Shown here: positions 7,217 to 15,217 of the stretch, in pieces
Layout of the letters: every line of letters begins with the position of its first letter
How positions within the stretch are numbered: position 1 is the stretch's first letter
Assembly (NCBI RefSeq): GCF_020075705.1
Contig: NZ_JAIQUM010000063.1
Span: 1-29,763 of the forward strand
DNA: 29,763 nt
Origin: Metabacillus rhizolycopersici
GTDB lineage: Bacteria > Bacillota > Bacilli > Bacillales > Bacillaceae
Reading direction: 5' to 3'
The notes under the pieces: model-generated
The model's input: the letters and a program-made list of their open reading frames with translations, nothing else
Told to the model about the DNA's origin: nothing
Database searches by the model: none
Translations under genes and position numbers: made by a program

Positions 7217-8443
7217 ATGGAAGTTTTCGTAGCGCGTCAACCTATCTTTAATCTAAAAGAAGAAGTAGTTGCATATGAGCTTTTATATAGAGGAGATAAA
7301 GAAAATACGTTTTCAAATATTGATGGAGATCGGGCGACGGCAGAAGTTATTATAAATAGTTTTATAAATATTGGAATGCAGGATTTATCGGAAGGGAAAC
7401 AATGCTTTGTTAATTTTACAGAAAGCTTATTAAAGTCTAAAATGCTAACCTTTTTCAAGCCTGATTCTATTGTAGTTGAAATACTTGAGAATGTGGAAAT
7501 TAATGAGGAATTAATAGAAATATGCAAGGAATTAAAGCAGTTAGGATACACAATTGCTCTAGATGATTTTAAAATACAGGAATCTTACTCACTCTTACCT
7601 TTTTTATTAAAATATGTTGATATTATTAAAGTTGATTTTTTAGAAACAAAAAAGGAAGAGCAAAAAAGAGTAGTTGAGAGATATCGGCCACATCAAATCG
7701 AATTATTAGCTGAGAAGGTGGAGACGAGAGAGGGATTTTTATTTGCGCGTGAGGCTGGGTATTCCTATTTTCAAGGATATTTCTTTAGTCGTCCACTTAT
7801 TTTATCAAGCCACGATGTACCTACATATTCAAAAATGCATTACCAAATCTTAGCTGAGTTATCAAAAACAGAGCCCAATATTGAAATCATTGCATCTGAG
7901 ATTGAACGTGATATTTCATTATCGTACAAATTGTTAAAATTAATAAATTCACCTGCCTTTGGGACAAGGAATAAAATTGAATCGATTAAACAAGCGATTA
8001 TTCTACTTGGATTTGATGAAATAAGAAAGTGGATTTATGTACTTTCGGTGAAAAATATACAAAGGTCAAATGATCCTAAAATACAGGAAGTTATTAAAAT
8101 GTCATTAATACGCGCAAAGCTTTGTGAACAAATAGCCCTTCAAACGGGGAGAATTCAGTCCGCCCCATATTTGTTGACTGGAATGTTCTCATTAATAGAC
8201 ACATTACTCCAGCGAAATTTAGTTGATGTCTTGAAAGACTTGCCACTGTCAGATGGCATCCAAGCAGCACTTCTTGGCAGTAAGAACGACCTTTATAAAG
8301 TTCTTTCATGGGCCCTTCAAATCGAACAGTCTGATTGGGAAGTGGAGGGTCTGTCTGTATCAAAGACAGATATTAATACTATCTATATAAAAGCAATTGA
8401 ATGGGCGACTAGTTTGATAACTGATTATGGTGTTCGTGCTTAA
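7217..8443 (+). CDS. yuxH: EAL + HDOD domain protein (YuxH-like)
   Basis: A 408-aa cytosolic signalling protein. Residues about 1-200 form an EAL domain related to c-di-GMP phosphodiesterases: ELL replaces the first EAL motif (AYELLYRG), then VNFTESLL, the LENVE Glu, IALDDF, IIKVDF, EKVE and FQGYFFSRP are present. Residues about 200-400 form an HDOD domain (INSPAFG, IKQAIILLGFDEIRKW). Many expected metal and catalytic residues remain, but the changed first motif makes hydrolysis uncertain; YuxH-type proteins may be c-di-GMP binders or scaffolds. Start at ATG 7217 (GGGGG six bases upstream) rather than 7169; this gives the B. subtilis YuxH length. A terminator follows directly. Confidence 0.87.
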   Translation: MEVFVARQPIFNLKEEVVAYELLYRGDKENTFSNIDGDRATAEVIINSFINIGMQDLSEGKQCFVNFTESLLKSKMLTFFKPDSIVVEILENVEINEELIEICKELKQLGYTIALDDFKIQESYSLLPFLLKYVDIIKVDFLETKKEEQKRVVERYRPHQIELLAEKVETREGFLFAREAGYSYFQGYFFSRPLILSSHDVPTYSKMHYQILAELSKTEPNIEIIASEIERDISLSYKLLKLINSPAFGTRNKIESIKQAIILLGFDEIRKWIYVLSVKNIQRSNDPKIQEVIKMSLIRAKLCEQIALQTGRIQSAPYLLTGMFSLIDTLLQRNLVDVLKDLPLSDGIQAALLGSKNDLYKVLSWALQIEQSDWEVEGLSVSKTDINTIYIKAIEWATSLITDYGVRA

Positions 8444-8462
8444 GGAGAGGAAAATCTAGATG

Positions 8463-8502
8463 AAGTGCTAGTTAAATATGACATTTAACTAGCACTTTTT
8501 TC
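8463..8502 (+). terminator. Terminator of yuxH overlapping the end of the TerC gene
   Basis: AAGTGCTAGTTAAAT (8463-8477) pairs perfectly with ATTTAACTAGCACTT (8483-8497) around ATGAC, then TTTT follows. It serves the plus strand; the right arm overlaps the stop and last codons of the convergent gene. Confidence 0.85.
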
Positions 8503-9177
8503 TTTTTCAGGATTACTTGCCTTGTTTTGGTTGCTTTTTGTATATCCAATACTAATTAGAATCACGACAACGATAAACTCAAAAGCATACTGTATCCATG
8601 CTTTTGCAAAAATTCCCATTAAAAAGGGTTCTTTTACAATCATTTTTGCTGCGGTCCAGGCGACTACTGCAGCGCCGACAAAAATAATAATTGGATATTT
8701 TTCCATAAACTTAATAATAATCGTACTACCCCAAACGACGACTGGAATCGAAATGAGTAACCCAATGAAAACTAAAACAAAGCTACCACCTGCAGCACCA
8801 GCTACAGCTAATACATTGTCGATCCCCATTGCGGTATCAGCTATGACGATTGTCCAAATGGCAGCCAAGAGGCTATTTCCAGATTTTACTTCATGTTGAT
8901 CCTCTTCAGTCATTAATTTGTAGGCAATCCAAAGTAAAAGAAGCCCGCCAATTAAATGAAGACCAGGGATATTTAATAAATATACAACTAGCATGGTAGC
9001 GATTGCCCTAATAATAATCGCCCCTACCGTCCCAAAAATAATTGCCTTCTTTTGTTGATTCTTAGGGAGATTTCGAGCAGCAAGTCCAATGACAATCGCA
9101 TTATCGCCAGCAAGAACGAGGTCAATTACAACGATTGACAGTAGTGTAGTAAAAAATTCAATAGAGAAAAAATCCAT
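8485..9177 (-). CDS. TerC-family integral membrane protein (YjbE/YkoY type)
   Basis: A 230-aa inner-membrane protein with about seven hydrophobic spans. TerC-family hallmarks are the acidic membrane motifs DLVLAGDNAIVIGLAAR (Asp19, Asp25) and DTAMGIDNVLAVAGAAGG (about residues 114-131). Relatives in Bacillus export manganese, helping metallate secreted proteins and protect from Mn excess; I infer the same here. The C-terminal tail is hydrophilic and Lys-rich. AGGTGA lies seven to ten bases before the ATG. I looked for the Mn-sensing yybP-ykoY riboswitch upstream on the minus strand and did not see its conserved core. It converges with yuxH and shares its terminator hairpin. Confidence 0.85.
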   Translation of the reverse strand: MDFFSIEFFTTLLSIVVIDLVLAGDNAIVIGLAARNLPKNQQKKAIIFGTVGAIIIRAIATMLVVYLLNIPGLHLIGGLLLLWIAYKLMTEEDQHEVKSGNSLLAAIWTIVIADTAMGIDNVLAVAGAAGGSFVLVFIGLLISIPVVVWGSTIIIKFMEKYPIIIFVGAAVVAWTAAKMIVKEPFLMGIFAKAWIQYAFEFIVVVILISIGYTKSNQNKASNPEKEKSAS

Positions 9178-9402
9178 ATCTTTTTCACCTCACTAATTCT
9201 ATTTTTAGTTCAATTGACGAACAATAACCTAGAAAAATTTAACGTGTTTAAACAACGAAACTGTCCTTTTATTTCAACCAAATGGAATGAAGTGACAGGG
9301 ATTAAGATTGAATGTTAAAGCATACTAGTTGTTAATAAATCTTGATTTTTGATAAAAGTCAATTACTGTTCGTTCATTCAAGCTAAACATTCACTGTAAT
9401 AG

Positions 9403-9576
9403 GTTGTTTTCGCAAACTTTGTTGCTATTTTTCTATAGAGTGCTATCAACAGTGACTGATTTGGCTATTCTTTTTTAGATTTAGCATTTAACCCTATTAA
9501 AGGTGCCCGACATGTCTCAATTATTCCGGAAACGGTCACGTAACTCCATTAAAGATGATCCGTTAGGCTCTTCTAC
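9403..9576 (+). repeat. Dispersed repeat R3, copy 1
   Basis: Shares GTTTTCGCAAACTTTGTTGC, then TATAGAGTGC and CAACAGTGAC, and at the far end GTAACTCCA-TAAAG and TAGGCTCT, with the element at 29638-29763. The middle has diverged. No gene is apparent in it. It fills most of the gap between the TerC gene and the small ORF at 9758; elsewhere in 9178-9757 I see nothing else. Confidence 0.65.
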
Positions 9577-9757
9577 CCCATTGAAAAACAGCCTTTTAAT
9601 AAAATTCATCTAATATTTACATAGATAAACAATAATTTTTGAGATAAAAAAGGAAAATTACTCCTTTCGTCGAAACTAGTAGTGAACTTTCTGTACTTTT
9701 CGAAAAATCCCTAGTCTCTATTAGTTAAATCGACAATTAAAGGAGGTTTTTATCTCT

Positions 9758-9988
9758 ATGGAAGTGCAGCCAACGTTTTTTGAGTTAGATGATAAGATGG
9801 TTGCGGTTTTTTCGGTGTGGAAAGATAATTGCCAAATAAAAATGGAATGTTTGTTTTCAAAAACTGGAATTGAAGATTACACCATAGAGTATCAGGGATC
9901 AAAAGAAAAAAGGGCGGAAATGATTGAAATAGCAATTGTACAAGCACAAACTATTTTTGATAGAGATATTTTAACAGCATATGTATAA
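9758..9988 (+). CDS. Hypothetical protein, 76 aa
   Basis: A soluble, acidic 76-aa protein (MEVQPTFFELDDKMVAVFSVW...) with no membrane span and no motif I recognise. A predicted beta-rich first half is followed by an alpha-helical C-terminal segment (about residues 47-70). AAGGAGGT (9740-9747) is a near-consensus ribosome binding site, with a slightly long spacer of about ten bases. It stands alone on the plus strand, and an R1 repeat begins immediately after its stop codon. Coding is likely from the strong binding site and continuous frame, but no function can be given. Confidence 0.6.
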   Translation: MEVQPTFFELDDKMVAVFSVWKDNCQIKMECLFSKTGIEDYTIEYQGSKEKRAEMIEIAIVQAQTIFDRDILTAYV

Positions 9989-10111
9989 GAAAAGCGGAAG
10001 CGCCTTGGTCAGCCCCGACAAGCATAAGACGCTCTTGAATAGAAGGTGTTTTTTACCTTCAATTCAAGAGTGGCTTATGACCTCGAGGGGCTAGGCGCTG
10101 GAGCCAGACAC
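9989..10111 (+). repeat. Dispersed palindromic repeat R1, copy c
   Basis: Starts directly after the preceding stop with GAAAAGCGGAAGCGCCTTGG. It has the central hairpin CTCTTGAATAGAAGGT / ACCTTCAATTCAAGAG and ends GGGGCTAGGCGCTGGAGCC. Almost identical to copy b over its whole length. Confidence 0.85.
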
Positions 10112-10159
10112 CAAAACTACGTACAAAAAACTTATGCATTCTTATCTTTTGAAAAATCC

Positions 10160-10222
10160 GATTGACTCTTTATGATTTCTCTTTGCAAGAGCATTTAGAA
10201 AGCCTTAGGAGTCAATTTTTTT
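10160..10222 (+). terminator. Possible terminator
   Basis: ATTGACTC (10161-10168) pairs with GAGTCAAT (10209-10216) across a 40-base loop that may fold further, followed by a T-run. The long loop makes it a weaker case than the other terminators. Confidence 0.4.
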
Positions 10223-10353
10223 AATTTTATATTGAGCAACCCCCACTGCGAGATTGCGAATATCGAAAAATCTAATGATGAAAAAGGTAATCTTCTTTAC
10301 GTATTTCTCGAAAATAGGTAAAAAGATGTATTTAAAATATTCTTTTTGGACTA

Positions 10354-10380
10354 TTGCGTTCCGATTGCGGTATCACGCAT
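10354..10380 (+). promoter_or_regulatory. ComA-box-like site upstream of degQ
   Basis: TTGCGG-TATC-ACGCAT (10365-10380) matches the ComA palindrome TTGCGG-N4-CCGCAA in the full left half and at four of six positions on the right, with an extra half-site TTGCGT at 10354-10359. A -10 candidate TATTAT lies at 10434-10439 with a poor -35, as expected for an activated promoter; the box would be centred about 75 bp before the start site. In B. subtilis degQ is ComA-activated. Confidence 0.6.
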
Positions 10381-10509
10381 TGAGTAATACGAATTATTTT
10401 CGGTGAAAAAAATGTTCAATTCGCTTAAAATTCTATTATAGAGAACAAAGCAAATTAGTGTACGTTGGCCATGCATATTCGCTTACCAACAAAAAAGGAG
10501 CGTGAAACG

Positions 10510-10650
10510 ATGGATCAGCAAAAAATTGATGAATTGACTCAGCAGTTAATTGAACTGGAGCAAGAGTTAAAAGAAACGAAAGAATCATTACACCTAATAA
10601 ATAAAAGTATAGATAAATATGATAAATATGCATTTTTAAACGTCTCTTGA
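10510..10650 (+). CDS. degQ: Degradation enzyme regulation protein DegQ
   Basis: A 46-aa helical regulator, the same length as B. subtilis DegQ. The match is clearest in the ELKETKESLHLINKSIDKYDKY segment, where DegQ has the LNINKSID-QYDKY-type core. DegQ stimulates phosphotransfer from DegS to DegU, raising degradative enzyme and antibiotic production. ATG 10510 has AAGGAG (10495-10500) nine bases upstream; a longer frame from 10465 lacks a site. A terminator follows, so it is monocistronic. Its place just before comQ is as in B. subtilis, and a ComA-box-like site lies upstream, linking quorum sensing to DegU. Confidence 0.9.
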   Translation: MDQQKIDELTQQLIELEQELKETKESLHLINKSIDKYDKYAFLNVS

Positions 10651-10665
10651 ATTTACCATCTGTAT

Positions 10666-10698
10666 TAAAAACTTGGTGCGATTTGGCCAAGTTTTTTT
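10666..10698 (+). terminator. Terminator of degQ
   Basis: AAAAACTTGG (10667-10676) pairs with CCAAGTTTTT (10687-10696), followed by more T. Confidence 0.85.
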
Positions 10699-10768
10699 GT
10701 TGTTTTCAATTACTTTTGTTATGGGAATCGGTAAAGATGTATTAGATTGAGAGGTATTATCTACTATT

Positions 10769-10797
10769 TTTACTACTAAAAAGCTTAGACATATAGT
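10769..10797 (+). promoter_or_regulatory. Candidate promoter of comQ
   Basis: TTTACT (10769-10774) and TATAGT (10792-10797) are 17 bp apart, a moderate SigmaA match. Transcription would begin around 10804, just before the GAGGTGAT ribosome binding site. Confidence 0.4.
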
Positions 10798-10838
10798 AAA
10801 ATTAATCCAGAGAGGTGATTGTAATAGAAGTAGTAGAG

Positions 10839-11756
10839 ATGCAATCAATGAAGTCGTATATGATACAGGCGATTACCTTGCAAATAAAGAATTCGGAGTT
10901 ACAAAAGCTAGTACTTTCGTTTGTGAATGAAAAACCAAAGCTGAATTTTGGACAATTAACGATCGCTCATCACAAAGCGTTTGGTGGAAAAGACCCGGAA
11001 ATTTTCCAACTAGCAGCAGCGATTGAACTATTAATTCTCTCATTTGACATATTTGATGATCTTGAAGACCTAGACAATATGCAAGAGCCTTGGATGCAAA
11101 TTGATTCTTCGATAGCTTTAAATGCTGCAACAACCATTTATACACTAAGTCAACAAACTGTTTTAGCTCTTTCATCTCCGTTTAAGCATCAAATACAAAC
11201 AGCCTTTTTGCAATACTCCATTCAAGCGATGGAGGGGCAGCACGATGATTTGAAAAATTCAATGAGTACAGAAGAAGAATGCTTAGACGTGATGAAACGT
11301 AAATCAGGTTCGCTTATGGCGCTGGCTTCAGTATGTGGAATGTTGTTAGCAAATGTGAATTACCCAGAAGTAGAAGCATATTCCTACCAATTCGGCATTG
11401 CTGCACAGACTGATAACGATTTCAGAGATTTATTCAATCTACAAAAGAGTGATGTTTCAACACAAAAAAAGTCATTAGCGCTCCTTTATTTACAAAAAGG
11501 GTATAATGCGCCAGCGCTTGAAATTTTGACGTTTTTTGAGAGTGGTGGAGATTTTAATGAGGAATTCGGTAGCATGGAAATCTATAAACAGAAATTACTA
11601 GATAGTGGTGTTACGAAATACCTTAATGTTTTGAAACAAATTGCCATAAATAAAGCAAAAAGACTGTTAGAAGGATTACCAATTGAATCACATCAAATCG
11701 AGTATTTAAAATCTCAATTGATTGTAAATAATAAACCAACTAATAAGGAGAGATAA
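10839..11756 (+). CDS. comQ: ComX-modifying isoprenyl transferase ComQ
   Basis: A 305-aa isoprenyl-diphosphate-synthase-fold enzyme that prenylates and processes the ComX pheromone precursor in the cytoplasm. The aspartate-rich motif is DDLED (residues 73-77, preceded by LILSFDIF). GQHDD and the second Asp-rich region TDNDFRD are also in place. ComQ-like segments AAAIELLILSFDI and KSGSLMALASVCG identify it over ordinary prenyl synthases. The start is problematic: GAGGTGAT (10812-10819) is an excellent ribosome binding site, but the codon at the ideal distance is ATA (10824). ATG 10839 is the first in-frame ATG; GTG 10815 overlaps the binding site. comX begins two bases after the stop. Confidence 0.9.
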   Translation: MQSMKSYMIQAITLQIKNSELQKLVLSFVNEKPKLNFGQLTIAHHKAFGGKDPEIFQLAAAIELLILSFDIFDDLEDLDNMQEPWMQIDSSIALNAATTIYTLSQQTVLALSSPFKHQIQTAFLQYSIQAMEGQHDDLKNSMSTEEECLDVMKRKSGSLMALASVCGMLLANVNYPEVEAYSYQFGIAAQTDNDFRDLFNLQKSDVSTQKKSLALLYLQKGYNAPALEILTFFESGGDFNEEFGSMEIYKQKLLDSGVTKYLNVLKQIAINKAKRLLEGLPIESHQIEYLKSQLIVNNKPTNKER

Positions 11757-11758
11757 TT

Positions 11759-11917
11759 ATGCAAGAAATAGTAAATTTTTTAATCGAGAATCCAGATGTG
11801 TTGGAAAAGGTTGTAAATGGACAAGCTAGCTTATTAGGTGTGGAATTAGATGATGTTTTGGGTTTGATTGAGGGGATTCTTGGTGCTGGGAAGTTATTGA
11901 ATGCTTTTTGGGCGTAA
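11759..11917 (+). CDS. comX: ComX pheromone precursor
   Basis: A 52-aa precursor (MQEIVNFLIENPDVLEKVV...) placed between comQ and comP. The opening resembles B. subtilis ComX (MQDLINYFLNYPEALKKL). The only Trp is residue 51, next to the C-terminal Ala, and is the expected site of prenylation; the mature pheromone should be a short C-terminal peptide ending ...KLLNAFWA. AAGGAG (11745-11750) lies eight bases before the ATG, and the gene starts two bases after the comQ stop, so translation is probably coupled. The C-terminal half is Gly/Leu-rich and unlike known pherotypes I recall, as expected for this hypervariable gene. Confidence 0.88.
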   Translation: MQEIVNFLIENPDVLEKVVNGQASLLGVELDDVLGLIEGILGAGKLLNAFWA

Positions 11918-11938
11918 TATATTTGAAAGGTGTTTGTA

Positions 11939-14239
11939 ATGCGTACTAACTTCAATAAAACTTACCAATTATTTGTAGTACTTAGTATTATTCTGTCTAT
12001 ATACATGACATTTTTGAATATCAAATATCCATATGTTGGTGCAACTGTACAAATAAATCATAAAGATGAAATAATAATAACAAATATAGAACCTAAATCA
12101 TGGGCTGAAAAAATAGGCATTGAAATTGGTGATGTTCTTATTGAAGTTAATGATGCAGATCCACTTGAACATAGACCTGTTAAGGATCAAGGTGTAATTG
12201 AACAAGTTGAATCATTTACTCTCAGTAGAGAGGGGATTAACAAGGAATATTCAGTTTCAAACTCAGCGATTATTAATACACAAAGTTTACTAATAATTAT
12301 TATTCCATTTACTGTTCTCACATTGTGTTTGTTCTGTAGCTTCTATATTTATAAATCTAACAAAGGTGTGAACTTAAAGTCTGCTAATTTACTTAATTTA
12401 TTCTTACTAATTATTTCGATGGCATATATAAGTGCCACAGGTTCGTCTAAAGGAGACGAAATTAGCAGATATGTTAATTTATGTTTGTTTCTTTTAGTTC
12501 CAGTAAGCTATCTTCACTTTTTATATCAATATTTTAATGAACTTGGTAAAAAGTTATTTAATTTTAATTTTGTGAAATTTGGTTATTCATTAGTATTTTT
12601 TAATTTAGCTGCAGAAATTAGTCAAAAGATTCTATTGTATAACTTTAACTTTAATAGATTAATTAACCTGAGTTCATTCTTTATAATGCTTATTTTAACT
12701 TTTGTATTGAAATTTACAGGATTAAAAAAAATAAGGTATTCGGAACAATCATATTTAGTGAAGATTCTAATTGTGACTAATATTCTTGCATTTTCACCGT
12801 TTTTACTATTTTACGTTTTGCCTTATCTTATATTTCAAAAATATGTCTTTCCACCAACATTCTTAGCTGCATTTTTATTATTAATTCCTTTTTCTTTAGT
12901 TTATCAATTTTTAGCTACAAAAATATACGATATAGAATTTTTATTAGGTAGAATTAGGTATTACGCATTACTAGCAATTGTTCCAACTTTTGTTCTTGTA
13001 GGTATAATGCTTAATTTAAAAGAAAGTAATCCTAATTTTTATCAAATTAAACTCTCCATATTTGTTTATATTGCATTGCTTTTCGTATTTTATATGAAGG
13101 AAATATTTGATTTCCGCTTTCGACTCAAGAGGTTTTCAGAAAAATATAATTACCAAGACAGCATTTTTAAATATACACAAAGTATTAGTAAATCAAGTAA
13201 CCTTGAGCAAGTCGTTTCTGAGTTAAAACAAGTAATTGTAGATGTTTTACTTGTAAGTAAAGCCTATTTTATTGAAGTCGATCGAGAGGAACATCTTACT
13301 TCCATTGACGTCAATGCAAAGGAATCAGATTACGGTCCATATGTAAAGCAAATAAGAAAAGCAACTAATGAAATAGGAAAAATTGTTGAGATTGATCGTG
13401 GTTTTGTGATAAACGTTGGTGAAACCGAAGATAAAAGCTATGTACTCCTTTGTTTATCGATATTAAATACGCCAAGACTTACTCGCGACGAAATATCATG
13501 GCTTAAAACTCTTTCATTTTATACAAATGTTTCGCTAGAAAACTTCTTAAAGATTGACGAGCTTATGCAGCATTTGCAAAGAGTAGAAACAGAGGGACAA
13601 AATCCCGGCTGGCTAAATAAGCTTTTGTTTTCCATAGAAGAAAAGCAACGATCTAATTTAGCTAAGGATCTTCATGATTCAGTGCTTCAAGATTTGGTGT
13701 CCTTAAAAAGACAGTGTGAAATTGCTTTAGTAGACGTTAATGTTGATTCAACTCAATTAAAAAAGCAACTGAGTGAAATGAGTAGCAGCATGACAAAAAT
13801 AATTAAAACAACACGTGAGACATGTCAGGAGCTACGTCCGCAATTGCTTTATGATTTAGGTTTAGTTAAAGCGTTAAACAAGCTTGTCTTGCAATATCAA
13901 GATATTGTTGATTTTGATATCCGTTTAAACACTGGCAATTTTATAGTGAATCTTGATATTGATACACAATTAAATATTTATCGAATTGTCCAGGAGCTAT
14001 TAACAAATGCACAAAAACATTCTAAAGCATCCCAAGTGCTAATTATTCTTGTATGCATAAAGGATAAAATTGTTTTACATTATGAAGACAATGGTATTGG
14101 CTTTGATTACAGTGATCAAAATGATAAAACAGAAAGTATGGGACTTTCAGGAATTAGTGAACGTGTAAAAGCATTAAAAGGCTCGATTAACATTAATACG
14201 TCTATAGGTAATGGAGTTAAAATAGATGTTGAAATCTAA
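11939..14239 (+). CDS. comP: Quorum-sensing sensor histidine kinase ComP
   Basis: A 766-aa membrane kinase, matching B. subtilis ComP in length. Residue order: first membrane span (about 10-28); an extracytoplasmic PDZ-like segment (about 35-100, IEPKSWAEKIGIEIGDVLIEVN); further membrane spans (about 110-390); a linker; then HisKA_3 with His579 in DLHDSVLQDL; and a HATPase domain with NIYRIVQELLTNAQKH (N box), EDNGIGFD (G1) and MGLSGISERV (G2). It autophosphorylates on binding ComX and passes phosphate to ComA. ATG 11939 is preferred, with AAAGGTG upstream; GTG 11930 overlaps that site. The N-terminal sensor half is the part expected to co-vary with comX. A terminator hairpin separates it from comA. 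Confidence 0.92.
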   Translation: MRTNFNKTYQLFVVLSIILSIYMTFLNIKYPYVGATVQINHKDEIIITNIEPKSWAEKIGIEIGDVLIEVNDADPLEHRPVKDQGVIEQVESFTLSREGINKEYSVSNSAIINTQSLLIIIIPFTVLTLCLFCSFYIYKSNKGVNLKSANLLNLFLLIISMAYISATGSSKGDEISRYVNLCLFLLVPVSYLHFLYQYFNELGKKLFNFNFVKFGYSLVFFNLAAEISQKILLYNFNFNRLINLSSFFIMLILTFVLKFTGLKKIRYSEQSYLVKILIVTNILAFSPFLLFYVLPYLIFQKYVFPPTFLAAFLLLIPFSLVYQFLATKIYDIEFLLGRIRYYALLAIVPTFVLVGIMLNLKESNPNFYQIKLSIFVYIALLFVFYMKEIFDFRFRLKRFSEKYNYQDSIFKYTQSISKSSNLEQVVSELKQVIVDVLLVSKAYFIEVDREEHLTSIDVNAKESDYGPYVKQIRKATNEIGKIVEIDRGFVINVGETEDKSYVLLCLSILNTPRLTRDEISWLKTLSFYTNVSLENFLKIDELMQHLQRVETEGQNPGWLNKLLFSIEEKQRSNLAKDLHDSVLQDLVSLKRQCEIALVDVNVDSTQLKKQLSEMSSSMTKIIKTTRETCQELRPQLLYDLGLVKALNKLVLQYQDIVDFDIRLNTGNFIVNLDIDTQLNIYRIVQELLTNAQKHSKASQVLIILVCIKDKIVLHYEDNGIGFDYSDQNDKTESMGLSGISERVKALKGSININTSIGNGVKIDVEI

Positions 14240-14245
14240 AAAGGT

Positions 14246-14272
14246 AAGACTTGGCTACTGCCAGGTCTTTTT
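14246..14272 (+). terminator. Intrinsic terminator between comP and comA
   Basis: AAGACTTGGC (14246-14255) pairs with GCCAGGTCTT (14260-14269) around TACT with one T-G wobble, followed by TTT. It starts 7 bp after the comP stop and should reduce read-through into comA. Confidence 0.75.
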
Positions 14273-14339
14273 AATAAGTTAATAATAGTAGAAAACAATA
14301 ACAGTACTTCGATAAGATTAATTGATAAAGGGTGATAAA

Positions 14340-14990
14340 GTGTCAAAGGTAATTCACATTTTAGTTGTCGATGATCATCCAGCAGTAAGAGAAGGAACAA
14401 AAGCTATTTTAGCAGGCGAGCATGGAATTCGGGTTGATTGCTTGACTCCTCCTTATACGGTTGAAGCAATTGAACAATTTGATTTTACTCCCTATGATGT
14501 TATTCTAATGGATTTAAACTTAGGTGAAATCAATGGGATGGAGCTTTCAAAATCGATTATAAGTCACAAGCATTCTTGTAAGGTTATTTTATATACGGGA
14601 TATGATGTGGAGGATTATTTTGAGGCAGCACTTCAACTTGGCATTCATGGTGCAATAAGTAAGACCGAATCCAAAAATAAGCTCTTAACCTATATTCGCC
14701 ATGCCATTGATGGTGACATTGTCGTATCATATCAATATTTTAAAGAATTGCTTTGTTTTAAACAATCAAAGATCAAGTCTACTGAATCAAGTAACGAAGT
14801 ATTTAATGAGCGGGAAAAAGTGATATTACAAGAGGTTGAAAAGGGATTAACCAATCAAGAAATTGCTGACAAGCTTCACTTAAGCAAGAGGTCGATAGAG
14901 TACAGTTTAACATCGATCTTTACTAAATTAAATGTTAGTAGCCGGACTGAAGCAGTACTAATTGCAAAAGCGGAGAGCATTATTGAATAA
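14340..14990 (+). CDS. comA: Response regulator ComA
   Basis: A 216-aa NarL/FixJ-type activator, two residues longer than B. subtilis ComA. The receiver domain (about 1-125) has the acidic pair DD at 11-12, the phosphoacceptor Asp58 in LMDLNLGE, Thr in YTGYD and Lys in SKTESKN. The LuxR-type helix-turn-helix (about 150-212) reads LTNQEIADKLHLSKRSIEYSLTSIFTKLNV, nearly identical to ComA. ComA~P activates srfA, degQ and related promoters. The start is GTG 14340, with AAAGGG (14327-14332) seven bases upstream. A 100-bp gap holding a terminator separates it from comP, so an own promoter in 14273-14325 is possible. yuxO follows. Confidence 0.93.
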   Translation: MSKVIHILVVDDHPAVREGTKAILAGEHGIRVDCLTPPYTVEAIEQFDFTPYDVILMDLNLGEINGMELSKSIISHKHSCKVILYTGYDVEDYFEAALQLGIHGAISKTESKNKLLTYIRHAIDGDIVVSYQYFKELLCFKQSKIKSTESSNEVFNEREKVILQEVEKGLTNQEIADKLHLSKRSIEYSLTSIFTKLNVSSRTEAVLIAKAESIIE

Positions 14991-15019
14991 AATAGAGTTT
15001 GATCTAAGGAGTTGATGAT

Positions 15020-15133
15020 ATGTCAGCTTCTTTTTGTGTCGTTAAGGAAACAAAGAAGACAGGTGTGGAAAAAGTAAATTCCCCACTGATAGAAGTCTCG
15101 TTTTATATGCTATACTACCAAGTAATAAGGTAA
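15020..15133 (+). CDS. Doubtful 38-aa ORF between comA and yuxO
   Basis: A frame MSASFCVVKETKKTG... begins eight bases after a good AAGGAG (15006-15011). Its second half, however, is read from a fragment of repeat R2 (CCCCACTGATAGAAGTCTCG at 15081), so the frame is probably a remnant whose 3' part was replaced by the repeat, or is not coding. No family recognised. Confidence 0.2.
   Translation: MSASFCVVKETKKTGVEKVNSPLIEVSFYMLYYQVIR
15081..15106 (+). repeat. R2 repeat fragment
   Basis: CCCCACTGATAGAAGTCTCG followed by TTTTAT matches the 3' end of the full R2 copy at 383-408 with two changes. Confidence 0.6.
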
Positions 15134-15217
15134 GAAATGGAATCTCTTCTTTTGCTAAGTATAGGTTCTACGAATGTGATCTTATTGAAACGACCAATTC
15201 ATAGTGGGGGTTAAAAA

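Noticed and set aside
9178..9400. Mn-sensing yybP-ykoY riboswitch upstream of the TerC gene
   Set aside because: Looked for because some TerC genes have one; the conserved core was not seen on the minus strand.
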